Below are positions 23,516-31,694 of a stretch of DNA of 64,000 bases, one piece after another. The stretch's first letter is position 1, and each line of letters starts with the position of its first letter. This DNA comes from JBFGCT01 sp963825565. GTDB taxonomy: Bacteria > Actinomycetota > Acidimicrobiia > Acidimicrobiales > Ilumatobacteraceae. Where the stretch lies: contig CAWGTW010000010.1 in the NCBI GenBank assembly GCA_963825565.1, forward strand, positions 186,001 through 250,000, written 5' to 3'. The notes below the pieces were generated by a model. The model did not search any database. It worked only from the letters and a program-made list of their open reading frames with translations, and had not been told where the DNA came from. Both the position numbers and the translations under genes were made by a program.

Positions 23516-24186
23516 CAGGAATCTCCTCGTGTGCTCGGGCTGTCTCCGAATCCGATCGTACCCGGGCCGGTGATCCCGCCCGCGGCGACCATGATCGCCT
23601 CGAGTCGGGCCTGGTGCTCGGCGGCGCGGCGTACGTGCTCAGTCGTCGCGATCAGCGACTGCAGCATCATCTCGCCGTCGCGCCAGTCGTCGAATTCGTC
23701 CTGGAGGATGAAGTTGATCGACCGGATCGTCGGTGCGTCGGTGATCTCGCTGGTGTTGTTGCGGTGGAACGTGTACGCCGAGATGAAGTGCGGGATCAGG
23801 ACGCGGTAGACCCCGACCAGCTTCTCGATCGTCAGCTCGGGCGCCTCGGGCTCGGTCATCGCCTCGATGAACTCGACCATTGCCTCGTTGGCCGGCACGG
23901 TCAGCCGCTCGGGCTTCATCTCCCGTAGCTCGGGGAGCCGCTTGTGCCACAGCTCGGCGTGCCAGGCGTGGTGGTAGCAGTGTGTCCCGAGCCGCATCTT
24001 GACGTCGAGCTCGGGGACGGTCGCCACCCAGCCGCCGAGCGCCTCGAACAGCTTCATCTCGGTCCACGTGTAGTGGCCGACTCGGCGCGCGGTCTCCGCG
24101 ACGTCGAACGACCCCGGGAGGTCCCGCCGGTCCCACGGCGCGAACGGCGCCCGGACGGTCGACTCGCTGGCTGCGGTGTCGGTCAT
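23515..24186 (-). CDS. Ferritin-like domain protein, first gene of the operon
   Basis: A 223-residue helical protein. ETARRVGHYTWTEMKLFEAL and THCYHHAWHAELWHKRLPEL give Glu/His ligands in a ferritin-like arrangement, and LIPHFISAYTFHRNNTSE with LQDEFDDWRDGEMMLQSL supplies the later acidic pair. It differs clearly from the DUF455-type protein encoded next, so this is a pair of distinct ferritin-like proteins rather than a duplication. The ATG at 24186 is preceded by a short spacer from the UbiB-like gene's stop at 24256. The operon order is this gene, the DUF455-type gene, then the unknown third gene, each overlapping the next by one ATGA. The pair may form a hetero-oligomeric diiron enzyme. 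Confidence 0.78.
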   Translation of the reverse strand: MTDTAASESTVRAPFAPWDRRDLPGSFDVAETARRVGHYTWTEMKLFEALGGWVATVPELDVKMRLGTHCYHHAWHAELWHKRLPELREMKPERLTVPANEAMVEFIEAMTEPEAPELTIEKLVGVYRVLIPHFISAYTFHRNNTSEITDAPTIRSINFILQDEFDDWRDGEMMLQSLIATTEHVRRAAEHQARLEAIMVAAGGITGPGTIGFGDSPSTRGDS

Positions 24187-24255
24187 CGGGCCGACCCTAT
24201 TGACCGCACGGTGGGCAACACGGATCGAGCGGTGCGCGGCGCCTCGGCGACGCGA

Positions 24256-25704
24256 CTAACTCGAGTGGTGTTGCGCGTGCCAGGCGGCTTCGGCGGCGCC
24301 CTGTTCGGTCGCCGGCTCGCCCCCGGCGACGTACTCGAGCAGCATCGCCCGCCACGGGCCGTGGGCTTCGAGCTTGCCCAGGATCGCGCTGATCCCCCAG
24401 ATCACCCGGTCGAGGATGACGAAGCTCGGTGGCATGTTGAGCTGCTCGATCACCTCGGCGTGCGGACCCTGGACGTCGAAGATGACGCCGAGCGTCTCGC
24501 GCATCCACTCGCGGGTGAACGTGAACTCCTCGGACAGGTACGGCGTGTACGGGCTCGATACGTAGTCGTAGACCAGCGCCGGGTCGAGCCCGTGGCCGGG
24601 CCGCAAGAACCGCGAGCGCTCCATCTCCCGCACGAGCTGGTCGGGGTCGCGGTCGATGATGATCGCGTCCATCGACGGCTTGAGCGTCTCCCATTCACCG
24701 GGCGACCATCGCTTGACGAGGCCGTAGTCGAGGAACGTGACGCTCCCGTCGTGATGGAACTTGTAGTTGCCGGGGTGTGGGTCGCCGTTGAAGATCCCGT
24801 AGCGGTGGATCGCGTTCTGGGCGAAGCGCCACACGACTTCGGCGCCGCGCTGCTTGGTCTCGTACGACTCGGTCTTGCGGAACTGGTCGAACGTCATCCC
24901 GTCGACCCACTCGGTCGTCAACAGCCGCTCGGTCGAGTACTCGGGCACGAGCTTGGGGATCCGCACCCACGGGTGGCCCTGGAACCGGGCCTCGAACTCG
25001 GCGAGGTTGCCCGCTTCGAGCGCGTAGTCGAGCTCCTCGCGCATCCGGGCGCGCAGCTCGTCGACCAGCCCCTTGGCGTCGAGGCCCTTGAGCATCATCG
25101 TCGAGAACATCGCATACATCACCTCGGCGGCGTCGAGGTCGCTCTCGATCGCCTCGTGGACGCCGGGGTATTGCACCTTGACCGCCACCTCGCGACCGTC
25201 GTGCGTGATCGCCCGGTGGACCTGTCCGATCGACGCAGCGGCAACCGGCATGTCGGTCCAGTCGAGGAAGACCCGTTCGGGAGGCTTGCCCAGGTCACCC
25301 TTCACGACGTTGGCGGCCAGGGTCGGCGCCATCGGGGCGGCGTCGGCCTGGAGCGTGGCGAGCGCGTCCTGCGCCTCGTCGGGCAGCGCCTCGAAGATGA
25401 AGCTGACCATCTGGCCGGCCTTCATCAGCACGCCCTTCATCTCGCCCAGCTCCTTGGCGACGTCCTCGGCGGTCTTGATGGCGAACTGCTCGTCGAGCTG
25501 CGCCCGCCGCTCCTCGGCGCTGCCGATGCCGCGGACCCTGGACACGGCGAAGCGCGTCGAGTTGCGTGCCGACAGCTTCCACACCTTCGCCGACCGGGTG
25601 AACCGGCTGGTGAGGGGCGAGGCCTTGGCCCGCTGCGCCGCTGCCGCCAGCCCGGCGGCGAGCGCACCGAGCGCTGCGATTCCGGCGACCGCCCGCTTCT
25701 GCAT
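24256..25704 (-). CDS. UbiB/ABC1 (AarF)-family atypical kinase
   Basis: A 482-residue ABC1-family protein. The hallmark KxGQ motif is present in GVLMKAGQMVSFIFEALPDE near residue 95, followed by the Ala-rich loop VAAASIGQVHRA, the lysine VAVKVQYPGV, NGDPHPGNYKF (catalytic/metal region) and VTFLDYGLVKRW, the DFG equivalent. These kinases bind nucleotide and support quinone or lipid biology at membranes. The first 25 residues are hydrophobic (AVAGIAALGALAAGLAAAA) and may anchor it. The ATG overlaps the stop of the small DksA-like gene (ATGA). No quinone-biosynthesis gene is adjacent; the ferritin-like operon downstream is on the same strand 70 bp away, so co-transcription is possible. Confidence 0.9.
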   Translation of the reverse strand: MQKRAVAGIAALGALAAGLAAAAQRAKASPLTSRFTRSAKVWKLSARNSTRFAVSRVRGIGSAEERRAQLDEQFAIKTAEDVAKELGEMKGVLMKAGQMVSFIFEALPDEAQDALATLQADAAPMAPTLAANVVKGDLGKPPERVFLDWTDMPVAAASIGQVHRAITHDGREVAVKVQYPGVHEAIESDLDAAEVMYAMFSTMMLKGLDAKGLVDELRARMREELDYALEAGNLAEFEARFQGHPWVRIPKLVPEYSTERLLTTEWVDGMTFDQFRKTESYETKQRGAEVVWRFAQNAIHRYGIFNGDPHPGNYKFHHDGSVTFLDYGLVKRWSPGEWETLKPSMDAIIIDRDPDQLVREMERSRFLRPGHGLDPALVYDYVSSPYTPYLSEEFTFTREWMRETLGVIFDVQGPHAEVIEQLNMPPSFVILDRVIWGISAILGKLEAHGPWRAMLLEYVAGGEPATEQGAAEAAWHAQHHSS

Positions 25705-25958
25705 CAGGCCCGCCGCGTGGTGGGGTTCTCGGCGAGCGCGTCGTCGGGGATCGGCTCGCCGGTCACCTCGTCGGTCCAGTAGGTGCCGTCGTCGAGCCGC
25801 GCCAGCGCCGCTTCGACCTGATCGAGATCGCGTTCGACGGCGTCGAGGTCGACGTCGTCGACCGCGTCGCCGGCGACCGGGTTGGCGACCGGGTTGGCGA
25901 CCCGGTCGTCAGCGGGATGGATCGGTGCGCTGCCCTGGGGCTCGCTCGGCTCGCTCAC
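25704..25958 (-). CDS. Short DksA/TraR-like protein without zinc cysteines
   Basis: An 84-residue acidic protein read from the GTG at 25958. The C-terminal part, RDLDQVEAALARLDDGTYWTD followed by EVTGEPIPDDALAENPTTRRA, matches the DksA/TraR pattern 'ie.AL.Rid.GtYG.Ce.tGe.I...RL.a.P.a..C'. Both cysteine pairs of the zinc finger are absent (YGxC is YWTD and the final C is R). The N-terminus is disordered (NPVANPVAGDAVDDVD). Zinc-free versions exist in this superfamily, so RNA-polymerase binding is possible but unproven. Its stop overlaps the UbiB-type kinase start by four bases. Confidence 0.75.
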   Translation of the reverse strand: MSEPSEPQGSAPIHPADDRVANPVANPVAGDAVDDVDLDAVERDLDQVEAALARLDDGTYWTDEVTGEPIPDDALAENPTTRRA

Positions 25959-26135
25959 GGCGCCGACGCTAGCCGCCCGGCGTGAACGGTGGACATCCAG
26001 GGTCGGGATCGGTCGCGGGAGACCTGGACTCCGCGCCTGTCGAGGCACTGGTGTGGCCCGCACCCGTGGTCGTCGGCGCACGCCGCCGGGGCCGTGCATC
26101 GGGGCGCGGGCCGCCCGGTCCGCGATGATCGGGGG

Positions 26136-26744
26136 ATGGACTCCGAGGTCGATCCCTTCACACTCCGGTCGGCGGCCGGCCTGCCCGACGATCCGCCGCC
26201 GCTCGGCGCCAGCGTGCTGGTCGTGATCGACGCGCAGGTCGAGTACGCGACCGGACGCGTCCCGCTCGTCGGTGTCGATGCGGCGGTCGACGTGATCGAG
26301 GAGCTCTTGCGGGCAGCGCGCGAGGCCGCATCGCCGGTCGTGCACGTGCTCCACGACGGCCGGCCGGGCGGGCTCTTCGACCCCGCGGCGGGCGGGGCGC
26401 CGATCGCCGCCGTCGCCCCGCGCGACGGCGAGCCGGTGGTGCACAAGACGCTGCCCAACGCGTTTGCGGCGACCGATCTCGCCGATCGCCTGGCATCGAC
26501 CGGGCTGCGCGCGCTGACGATCGTCGGGTTCATGACCCACATGTGCGTCAGCTCGACGGCGCGGTCCGCGCTCGACCACGGGTACGACGTCACGGTCGCC
26601 GCCGATGCGTGCGCGACGCGCGCCCTTCCCGGCCCGGCGGGCGGCGAACCGATCCCGGCGCGCGACGTCCATCGGGTGGCGCTCGCTGAGCTCGCCGATC
26701 GGTTCGCGGTCGTCGCGCCCGGCGCCGCCGTCCTTCGACCCTGA
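26136..26744 (+). CDS. Isochorismatase-family cysteine hydrolase
   Basis: A 202-residue hydrolase of the isochorismatase-like fold. The triad is visible: Asp in VVIDAQVEYATG near residue 33, Lys in VVHKTLPNAF near 107, and Cys in GFMTHMCVSSTARSALDHG near 136, with the usual cis-peptide region before it. Members hydrolyse amide or vinyl-ether bonds (nicotinamide, peroxyureidoacrylate, isochorismate and others); specificity cannot be assigned. The ATG at 26136 follows GGGGG. The SCP2-like gene starts 30 bp downstream on the same strand, and both may be one transcript. Confidence 0.85.
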   Translation: MDSEVDPFTLRSAAGLPDDPPPLGASVLVVIDAQVEYATGRVPLVGVDAAVDVIEELLRAAREAASPVVHVLHDGRPGGLFDPAAGGAPIAAVAPRDGEPVVHKTLPNAFAATDLADRLASTGLRALTIVGFMTHMCVSSTARSALDHGYDVTVAADACATRALPGPAGGEPIPARDVHRVALAELADRFAVVAPGAAVLRP

Positions 26745-26773
26745 ACGGCCGTGCGCGACTACCCTCGCTCCCG

Positions 26774-27181
26774 ATGAGCCGGATCTACGAAGATGCCGCC
26801 CAGTTCGAAGCGATGTTCACGAAGATGTTCGACCAGGTCGCCACCGACGATCCGGACGGGATGGACGCGCTCGTCGCCGAGCAGATGGTGATCCGGTTCC
26901 GGCTCCGCGAGCCCGACGTCGACCTCTGGGTCGACGGCCGGTCCAAACCGGTGCAGACGTCGTTCGGGCAGCAGGACCTCGACGTGAGCCTGACCGCCGA
27001 CCTGACCGCCAACTCGATGCACGAGCTGCTGCTCGGCACCCTCCCGCTCGGCCGCGCCCTGCTGTTCCGCAAGCTCAAGGTGAGCGGCTCCAAGTCGAAG
27101 GCGATGAAGCTCGAGGACCTGCTCCACGCGCTGCAGGCGGTGTACCCCACGCTGGTCGCCGAGATGCTTCCGGACGTGTAG
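26774..27181 (+). CDS. SCP2/sterol-carrier-like small protein
   Basis: A 135-residue soluble protein whose pattern fits the SCP2 sterol-transfer fold: an N-terminal helix (MSRIYEDAAQFEAMFTKMFD), then strands with IRFRLREPDVDLWVDGRS, DLDVSLTADLTANSMHELLL, a helix and LPLGRALLFRKLKVSGSKSK with a closing helix. Such proteins bind lipids or fatty acyl-CoA in a hydrophobic tunnel. Sequence similarity is modest, so the assignment rests mainly on layout. It lies between the isochorismatase-like and RidA genes, all on the plus strand. A set of three 14-bp repeats follows it. Confidence 0.65.
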   Translation: MSRIYEDAAQFEAMFTKMFDQVATDDPDGMDALVAEQMVIRFRLREPDVDLWVDGRSKPVQTSFGQQDLDVSLTADLTANSMHELLLGTLPLGRALLFRKLKVSGSKSKAMKLEDLLHALQAVYPTLVAEMLPDV

Positions 27182-27266
27182 GCCAGCGGCGCCAGCCGGC
27201 GGGTCGTCTACCGTTGGACCGCACCGCCGACGTGCGACGCTCGTCGACCGGAACGACTTGCCGACG

Positions 27267-27308
27267 ATGACCGAGGGAACATGACCGAGAGAACATGACC
27301 GAGGGAAG
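27267..27308 (+). repeat. Three tandem 14-bp repeats before the RidA gene
   Basis: ATGACCGAGGGAAC-like units start at 27267, 27281 and 27295. Each carries a GA-rich, Shine-Dalgarno-like core and an ATG. A fourth degenerate GAGGGAAGA follows at 27315 and is the likely ribosome site of the RidA gene. Confidence 0.8.
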
Positions 27309-27329
27309 AACACTGAGGGAAGATCGACC

Positions 27330-27728
27330 GTGACCATCGAATTTCGCAACTCCGATCGACTGGTGCCACCGGTCGGCTACTCGCATGCGTCGATCGCGCC
27401 GCCCGGGCGGATCGTGCACCTGGCGGGCCAGATCGGCATGGACGCCGACGGGAACATCGCCGAGGGCCTCGCCGCCCAGACCGAGCAGGCGCTGCGCAAC
27501 CTCGTCGATGCACTCGCCGCGGCCGACGCCACGCCCGGCGATCTGGTCAAGATCACGCTCCTGGTGGTCGGCTGGCTCGAATCGATGCAGGGCGAGCTGT
27601 TCGCCGGGATGGGCGCCGCCGCTCAGGACCACCCGCTGCCGGCGGTCCCGATCACGCTGGTCGGCGTCGAGTCGCTGTTCCTCGACGCGGCCCTGATCGA
27701 GATCGAGGGCGTGGCGGTCGTGTCCTGA
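27330..27728 (+). CDS. RidA-family (YjgF/YER057c/UK114) protein
   Basis: A 132-residue RidA-like protein. The family core shows in VGYSHASIAPPGRIVHLAGQ, then QTEQALRNLVDALAAADATP and LVKITLLVVGW. The Arg that in archetypal RidA deaminases binds the imine carboxylate (around residue 105, in the R-x-x-V segment) is not present; the equivalent stretch reads HPLPAVPITLVGVESL. It therefore probably belongs to a Rid subgroup without classical 2-aminoacrylate deaminase activity. The GTG at 27330 has GAGGG ten bases upstream. Confidence 0.85.
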   Translation: MTIEFRNSDRLVPPVGYSHASIAPPGRIVHLAGQIGMDADGNIAEGLAAQTEQALRNLVDALAAADATPGDLVKITLLVVGWLESMQGELFAGMGAAAQDHPLPAVPITLVGVESLFLDAALIEIEGVAVVS

Positions 27729-27787
27729 GGCTGCTCCGGCACGCGGGGCGATCCCAGTTCGACGTCGCGCGTCACTACCGTTCGGGC

Positions 27788-29011
27788 ATGGTCGGCCGGC
27801 GCACGGGTGCAGCGCTCTGCGGTTCGTTGCTCGCGTTGGGGGCCTGTGCGTCGAGCGGTGGTGGTGGGGCGATCGAAGTCCCCGGCGTCGATCGCTCCGG
27901 GCCAACGACGACCGCGGTGACGTCGCCGGGGACGGACGAGGGGGCAACCGCTGCGGCAACGACGACCGCTGCTCCCGCGGCCACGACGACCGCGGCCACG
28001 ACGACCGCGGCCACGACGACCACGAGCACGGTGTCGGCGACGAGCACCTCGACCACATCGACGACATCCACGACCACGACGACCGCGCCCGAGCTCGACG
28101 TCTACGACCCGCTCTGCGTCGTCGCGATCCTGCCGGGCGACTCGCTCGGGTTGATCGCTGAACGCTTCGACGACCCGACGGTGACCGCCTCGTCGCTCCA
28201 GTCCGAGAACGGGATCACCAACGCCGACCTGATCAACGCCGGCGACCTGCTCGACGTGTGCGTCGACAACGGCATCGACGACATCACCGGCGAACAGCGC
28301 GTCGATTCGCTCGAGGCGCTTGCTGCGGAGGGCCGCCGCAAGATCGTCGAGGCCCAGCAGACCAAGCTCAACGAGTTGTTCGCCGGCCTCGGCATCCGCG
28401 AGCTGCTGGTCGACGGGATCTCGGGTCCGGTCACGCGGCAGCGGCTCTGTGCCGCCCGACTCACGCTCGGGCTGCCGGTCACCCGTGACGACATGGGAGC
28501 GGGCACCGACGAGGAGCAGGTCCTGATGGCCGCGACATCGCTGCCGCCGCCGTTCACCACCGCGCTCGGGTCCGACCGGTGGGCGGTCGTCGACCGGACG
28601 TGCCAGGTCATGTTCGTCGGCCGTGGTGCCGACTCGCTCGACCTCGTGTTCCCGGTCTCGACCGGCGAAGCGGGTTATCGGACGAGGGATCAGGACCGCA
28701 GCCGGGCGTTCCGCTACGACCCCGCCACGGCGAACGGCGGCTGGCACAACAGCACGACGTTCCCGGTCGCCATCGACAACCCGCTCAACGGCAACATGTA
28801 CCGGCCGATCTACTTCGACGGCGGCCAGGCGATCCACGGGTCGAACAACGTGCCGACCACCCCCCAGAGCAAGGGCTGCGTCCGCCTGCGGGTCGGCGAC
28901 CAGGACGCACTCGTGGCTTGGCTCGGCCTGGCGGAGCGGACCTCGCCGACGTGGAGCGAGAACGAGATCAACCTTCGGGTCAACGTTCAAGGTGCCTACG
29001 TCCCCGACTGA
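27788..29011 (+). CDS. L,D-transpeptidase lipoprotein (YkuD family)
   Basis: A 407-residue envelope enzyme that would form 3-3 peptidoglycan crosslinks or attach proteins. The N-terminus MVGRRTGAALCGSLLALGAC carries a lipobox (LGAC, lipid on Cys20). A Thr/Ala-rich linker follows to about residue 100. A LysM-like segment (VVAILPGDSLGLIAERFDD) precedes a short peptidoglycan-binding-like helical region. The catalytic YkuD domain ends with GQAIHGSNNVP and SKGCVRLRVGD, giving the His, Ser and catalytic Cys. The stop codon TGA lies at the first base of a 14-bp tandem repeat tract. Actinobacteria rely heavily on such enzymes. Confidence 0.92.
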   Translation: MVGRRTGAALCGSLLALGACASSGGGGAIEVPGVDRSGPTTTAVTSPGTDEGATAAATTTAAPAATTTAATTTAATTTTSTVSATSTSTTSTTSTTTTTAPELDVYDPLCVVAILPGDSLGLIAERFDDPTVTASSLQSENGITNADLINAGDLLDVCVDNGIDDITGEQRVDSLEALAAEGRRKIVEAQQTKLNELFAGLGIRELLVDGISGPVTRQRLCAARLTLGLPVTRDDMGAGTDEEQVLMAATSLPPPFTTALGSDRWAVVDRTCQVMFVGRGADSLDLVFPVSTGEAGYRTRDQDRSRAFRYDPATANGGWHNSTTFPVAIDNPLNGNMYRPIYFDGGQAIHGSNNVPTTPQSKGCVRLRVGDQDALVAWLGLAERTSPTWSENEINLRVNVQGAYVPD

Positions 29012-29080
29012 TGGATGTCGCCCGATGGATGTCGCCCGATGGATGCCGCCTGATGGATGCCGCCTGATGGATTCCGCTCG
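29011..29080 (+). repeat. Five tandem 14-bp repeats after the L,D-transpeptidase gene
   Basis: ATGGATGTCGCCCG-like units run without gaps from 29011 to 29080, with third-position drift in later copies. They begin in the stop codon of the transpeptidase and end 65 bp before the helicase start. Copy-number variation between strains is likely. Confidence 0.85.
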
Positions 29081-29144
29081 GTTGTCGTGGGTCGCCCGGT
29101 CGCCGTGAGCCGCTGAGCTTGACGGTGGGCCTACCCTCCACCGG

Positions 29145-31667
29145 GTGTCCGAGCCGCCGCTGATCCGCCACCTGCCGCCGGCGCCCGACGAGGACGCACT
29201 GCTGGCGGCGTTCACCGCCTATACCGCCGAGCAGGGGATGGAGCTGTACCCCGCGCAGGAGGAGGCGATCATCGACGTGCTGGTCGGCGACCACGTCATC
29301 CTCAACACCCCGACCGGGTCGGGCAAGTCGTTGGTCGCCACCGCCGCCCACTTCGCAGCGCTCGCCGCCGACCGGCGCAGCTACTACACCGCACCGATCA
29401 AGGCGCTGGTCAGCGAGAAGTTCTTCGCGCTGTGCCGTGAGTTCGGTTCGGATCGGGTCGGCATGATCACCGGCGACGCGGCGGTCAATCCCGCGGCCCC
29501 GATCATCTGTTGCACCGCCGAGATCCTCGCCAACCAGGCGCTGCGCGACGGCGCGGAGACCGATGTCGACCTGGCGATCGTCGATGAGTTCCATTTCTAC
29601 GGCGACCCGCAGCGGGGATGGGCCTGGCAGGTGCCGTTGCTCGAGCTGGCGCGCACGCAGTTCCTGCTCATGTCGGCGACGCTGGGCAACGTCGAGTTCT
29701 TCCGCCGTGACCTGACCGCGCGCACCGGGCGGGCGACGACGGTGGTCACGTCGGTGCAGCGACCGGTTCCGCTCCACTTCGAGTACCGCACGTCGACGCT
29801 GCATCGCAGCATCGAGGAGCTGCTGGCCACCGGCAAGGCGCCGATCTACCTCGTCCACTTCACGCAGAAGGACGCGACCGAGGCGGCCCAGAACTATCTC
29901 GCGCTCGACCCGCTGAGCAAGACCGAGAAGGAGGCGGTGAAGGTAGCGCTGCGCGGCTTCCGCTTCGACTCGCCGATCGGCAAGGATCTGCGGCGGTACA
30001 TCACCGCGGGGATCGGGGTCCATCACGCCGGCCTGCTCCCCAAGTACCGCCTGCTGGTCGAGAAGCTGGCCCAGGAGGGACTGCTGAAGATCATCTGCGG
30101 GACCGACACGCTCGGCGTCGGGATCAACGTCCCGATCCGTTCGGTGCTGTTCACCCAACTCTGCAAGTACGACGGCAACTCGGTGCGCCTCCTCACCAAC
30201 CGGGACTTCGCCCAGATCGCCGGGCGGGCGGGCCGCAAGGGATTCGACGACCAAGGCGACGTCTGGGTCCAGGCACCGCCCCACGTGGTCGAGAACCAGC
30301 GGCAGGAGGACAAGGCTGCCGCCGCCGGCAAGAAGAAGGTGGTCAAGAAGAAGCCACCCGAGCGCGGCTACGCCCACTGGAACCAGGACACCTTCGACCG
30401 CCTCGTCGGCGGTGAGCCCGAGCAGCTCCGGTCCCACTTCCAGGTCAACCACCAGATGGTGATGAGCCTGCTCGACCGGCCGGTGGTCGGCGGCTTCGAC
30501 GGCTGCGCCGCGGTCCGCAAGCTGATGGTCGACAACCACGAGACGCGCGCTCGCCAGCGCGGCCACATCCGGCGGGCGATCGCGATCTACCGGTCGCTCG
30601 TCGATGCCGGGTTGCTCGAGTTCCCCGACGAGCCCGACGAGTACGGGCGCCGCGTGCGGGTCAACTTCGACCTGCAGGACGAGTTCGCCCTGCACCAGCC
30701 GCTCTCGCTGTGGGCGCTCGAAGCGGTCGGGCAACTGCCGGCCCGCCCGGCCGGCGAGGAGGTCGTGTACGCGCTCGACGTGCTGACGATCATCGAATCG
30801 GTGCAGGAGAGCCCCGGCGTCATCATCGCTGCTCAGGTCAGCAAGGCCAAGGACGAGCTGATGGGGGAGATGAAGGCGGCCGGCGTCGAGTACGAGGAGC
30901 GGATCGAGCGGCTGAGCCAGGTCGAGGCACCGAAGCCGAACCGGGAGTGGATCTACCACAGCTTCGACGAGTTCCGGGCCAAGCATCCATGGGTCGGCAC
31001 CGACAACGTCAAGCCGAAGTCGATCGCCCGCGAGCTCTATGAGCGCGTGATGACGTTCACCGAGTACGTCAACCACTACGGGCTCAAGCGCTCCGAAGGC
31101 GTGCTGCTGCGGTACCTGTCCGACGTGTACAAAGGCCTCGTCCAGAACATCCCTGAGGACGCCCGCACCGACGACATCGACGACCTGATCGCCTGGCTCG
31201 GCGCGGTCGTCCGCCAGGTCGATTCGAGCCTGATCGACGAGTGGGAGCGCCTCCTCGACCCGCCCGACGACATCGAGGAGCTGCAACGGCCCCGGCCGGT
31301 GCAGGACGAGCGAACCGTCGTCGACGATCCGCGGGCGTTCCGAGTGATGGTGCGCAACCAGGCCTTCGACTGGGTCCAGCGGTTGGCGCAGCGGCGCGGG
31401 TACGACGCCCTCGGCGACATCGACGAGATCGTTCGCGCGATCGCGCCGTACTGGGACGAGTTCGACGAGATCCTGGTCGACGCCGGCGCGCGCAGCCCCG
31501 AGCGCTTCGTCTACGACCGGACGACGCAGACGGTGACGCAGATCCTCCACGATCCCGCCGAGACCAACGAATGGCGGATCACCGCCCGGGTCGACCTCGA
31601 CGCCTCGCGCGAGGAGGGGCGAGCGGTGCTCGCGCTGGTCGACATCGCCCGGGGCATCGGCAGGTGA
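29145..31667 (+). CDS. Ski2-like DEAD/DEAH-box RNA helicase with DUF3516 C-terminus
   Basis: An 840-residue helicase. Motif I is LNTPTGSGKSLVATAAHFA near residues 52-70, motif Ia is YTAPIKALVSEKF, motif II is VDEFHFYGD (DEFH instead of DEVH), motif III is LLMSATLGN, motif V is CGTDTLGVGINVPIRSV and motif VI is QIAGRAGRKGFDD. A Lys-rich insert (AAAAGKKKVVKKKPP) follows, then a ~430-residue helical C-terminus of the DUF3516 type found in actinobacterial Ski2/HelY relatives. It should unwind structured RNA during turnover or ribosome maturation. The GTG at 29145 begins MSEPPLIRHLPPAPDEDALL. It stands between a repeat tract and a convergent lipoprotein gene 27 bp away. Confidence 0.93.
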   Translation: MSEPPLIRHLPPAPDEDALLAAFTAYTAEQGMELYPAQEEAIIDVLVGDHVILNTPTGSGKSLVATAAHFAALAADRRSYYTAPIKALVSEKFFALCREFGSDRVGMITGDAAVNPAAPIICCTAEILANQALRDGAETDVDLAIVDEFHFYGDPQRGWAWQVPLLELARTQFLLMSATLGNVEFFRRDLTARTGRATTVVTSVQRPVPLHFEYRTSTLHRSIEELLATGKAPIYLVHFTQKDATEAAQNYLALDPLSKTEKEAVKVALRGFRFDSPIGKDLRRYITAGIGVHHAGLLPKYRLLVEKLAQEGLLKIICGTDTLGVGINVPIRSVLFTQLCKYDGNSVRLLTNRDFAQIAGRAGRKGFDDQGDVWVQAPPHVVENQRQEDKAAAAGKKKVVKKKPPERGYAHWNQDTFDRLVGGEPEQLRSHFQVNHQMVMSLLDRPVVGGFDGCAAVRKLMVDNHETRARQRGHIRRAIAIYRSLVDAGLLEFPDEPDEYGRRVRVNFDLQDEFALHQPLSLWALEAVGQLPARPAGEEVVYALDVLTIIESVQESPGVIIAAQVSKAKDELMGEMKAAGVEYEERIERLSQVEAPKPNREWIYHSFDEFRAKHPWVGTDNVKPKSIARELYERVMTFTEYVNHYGLKRSEGVLLRYLSDVYKGLVQNIPEDARTDDIDDLIAWLGAVVRQVDSSLIDEWERLLDPPDDIEELQRPRPVQDERTVVDDPRAFRVMVRNQAFDWVQRLAQRRGYDALGDIDEIVRAIAPYWDEFDEILVDAGARSPERFVYDRTTQTVTQILHDPAETNEWRITARVDLDASREEGRAVLALVDIARGIGR

Positions 31668-31694
31668 GGTCGCGCCCGTTCCGGTCGCGCTCGC

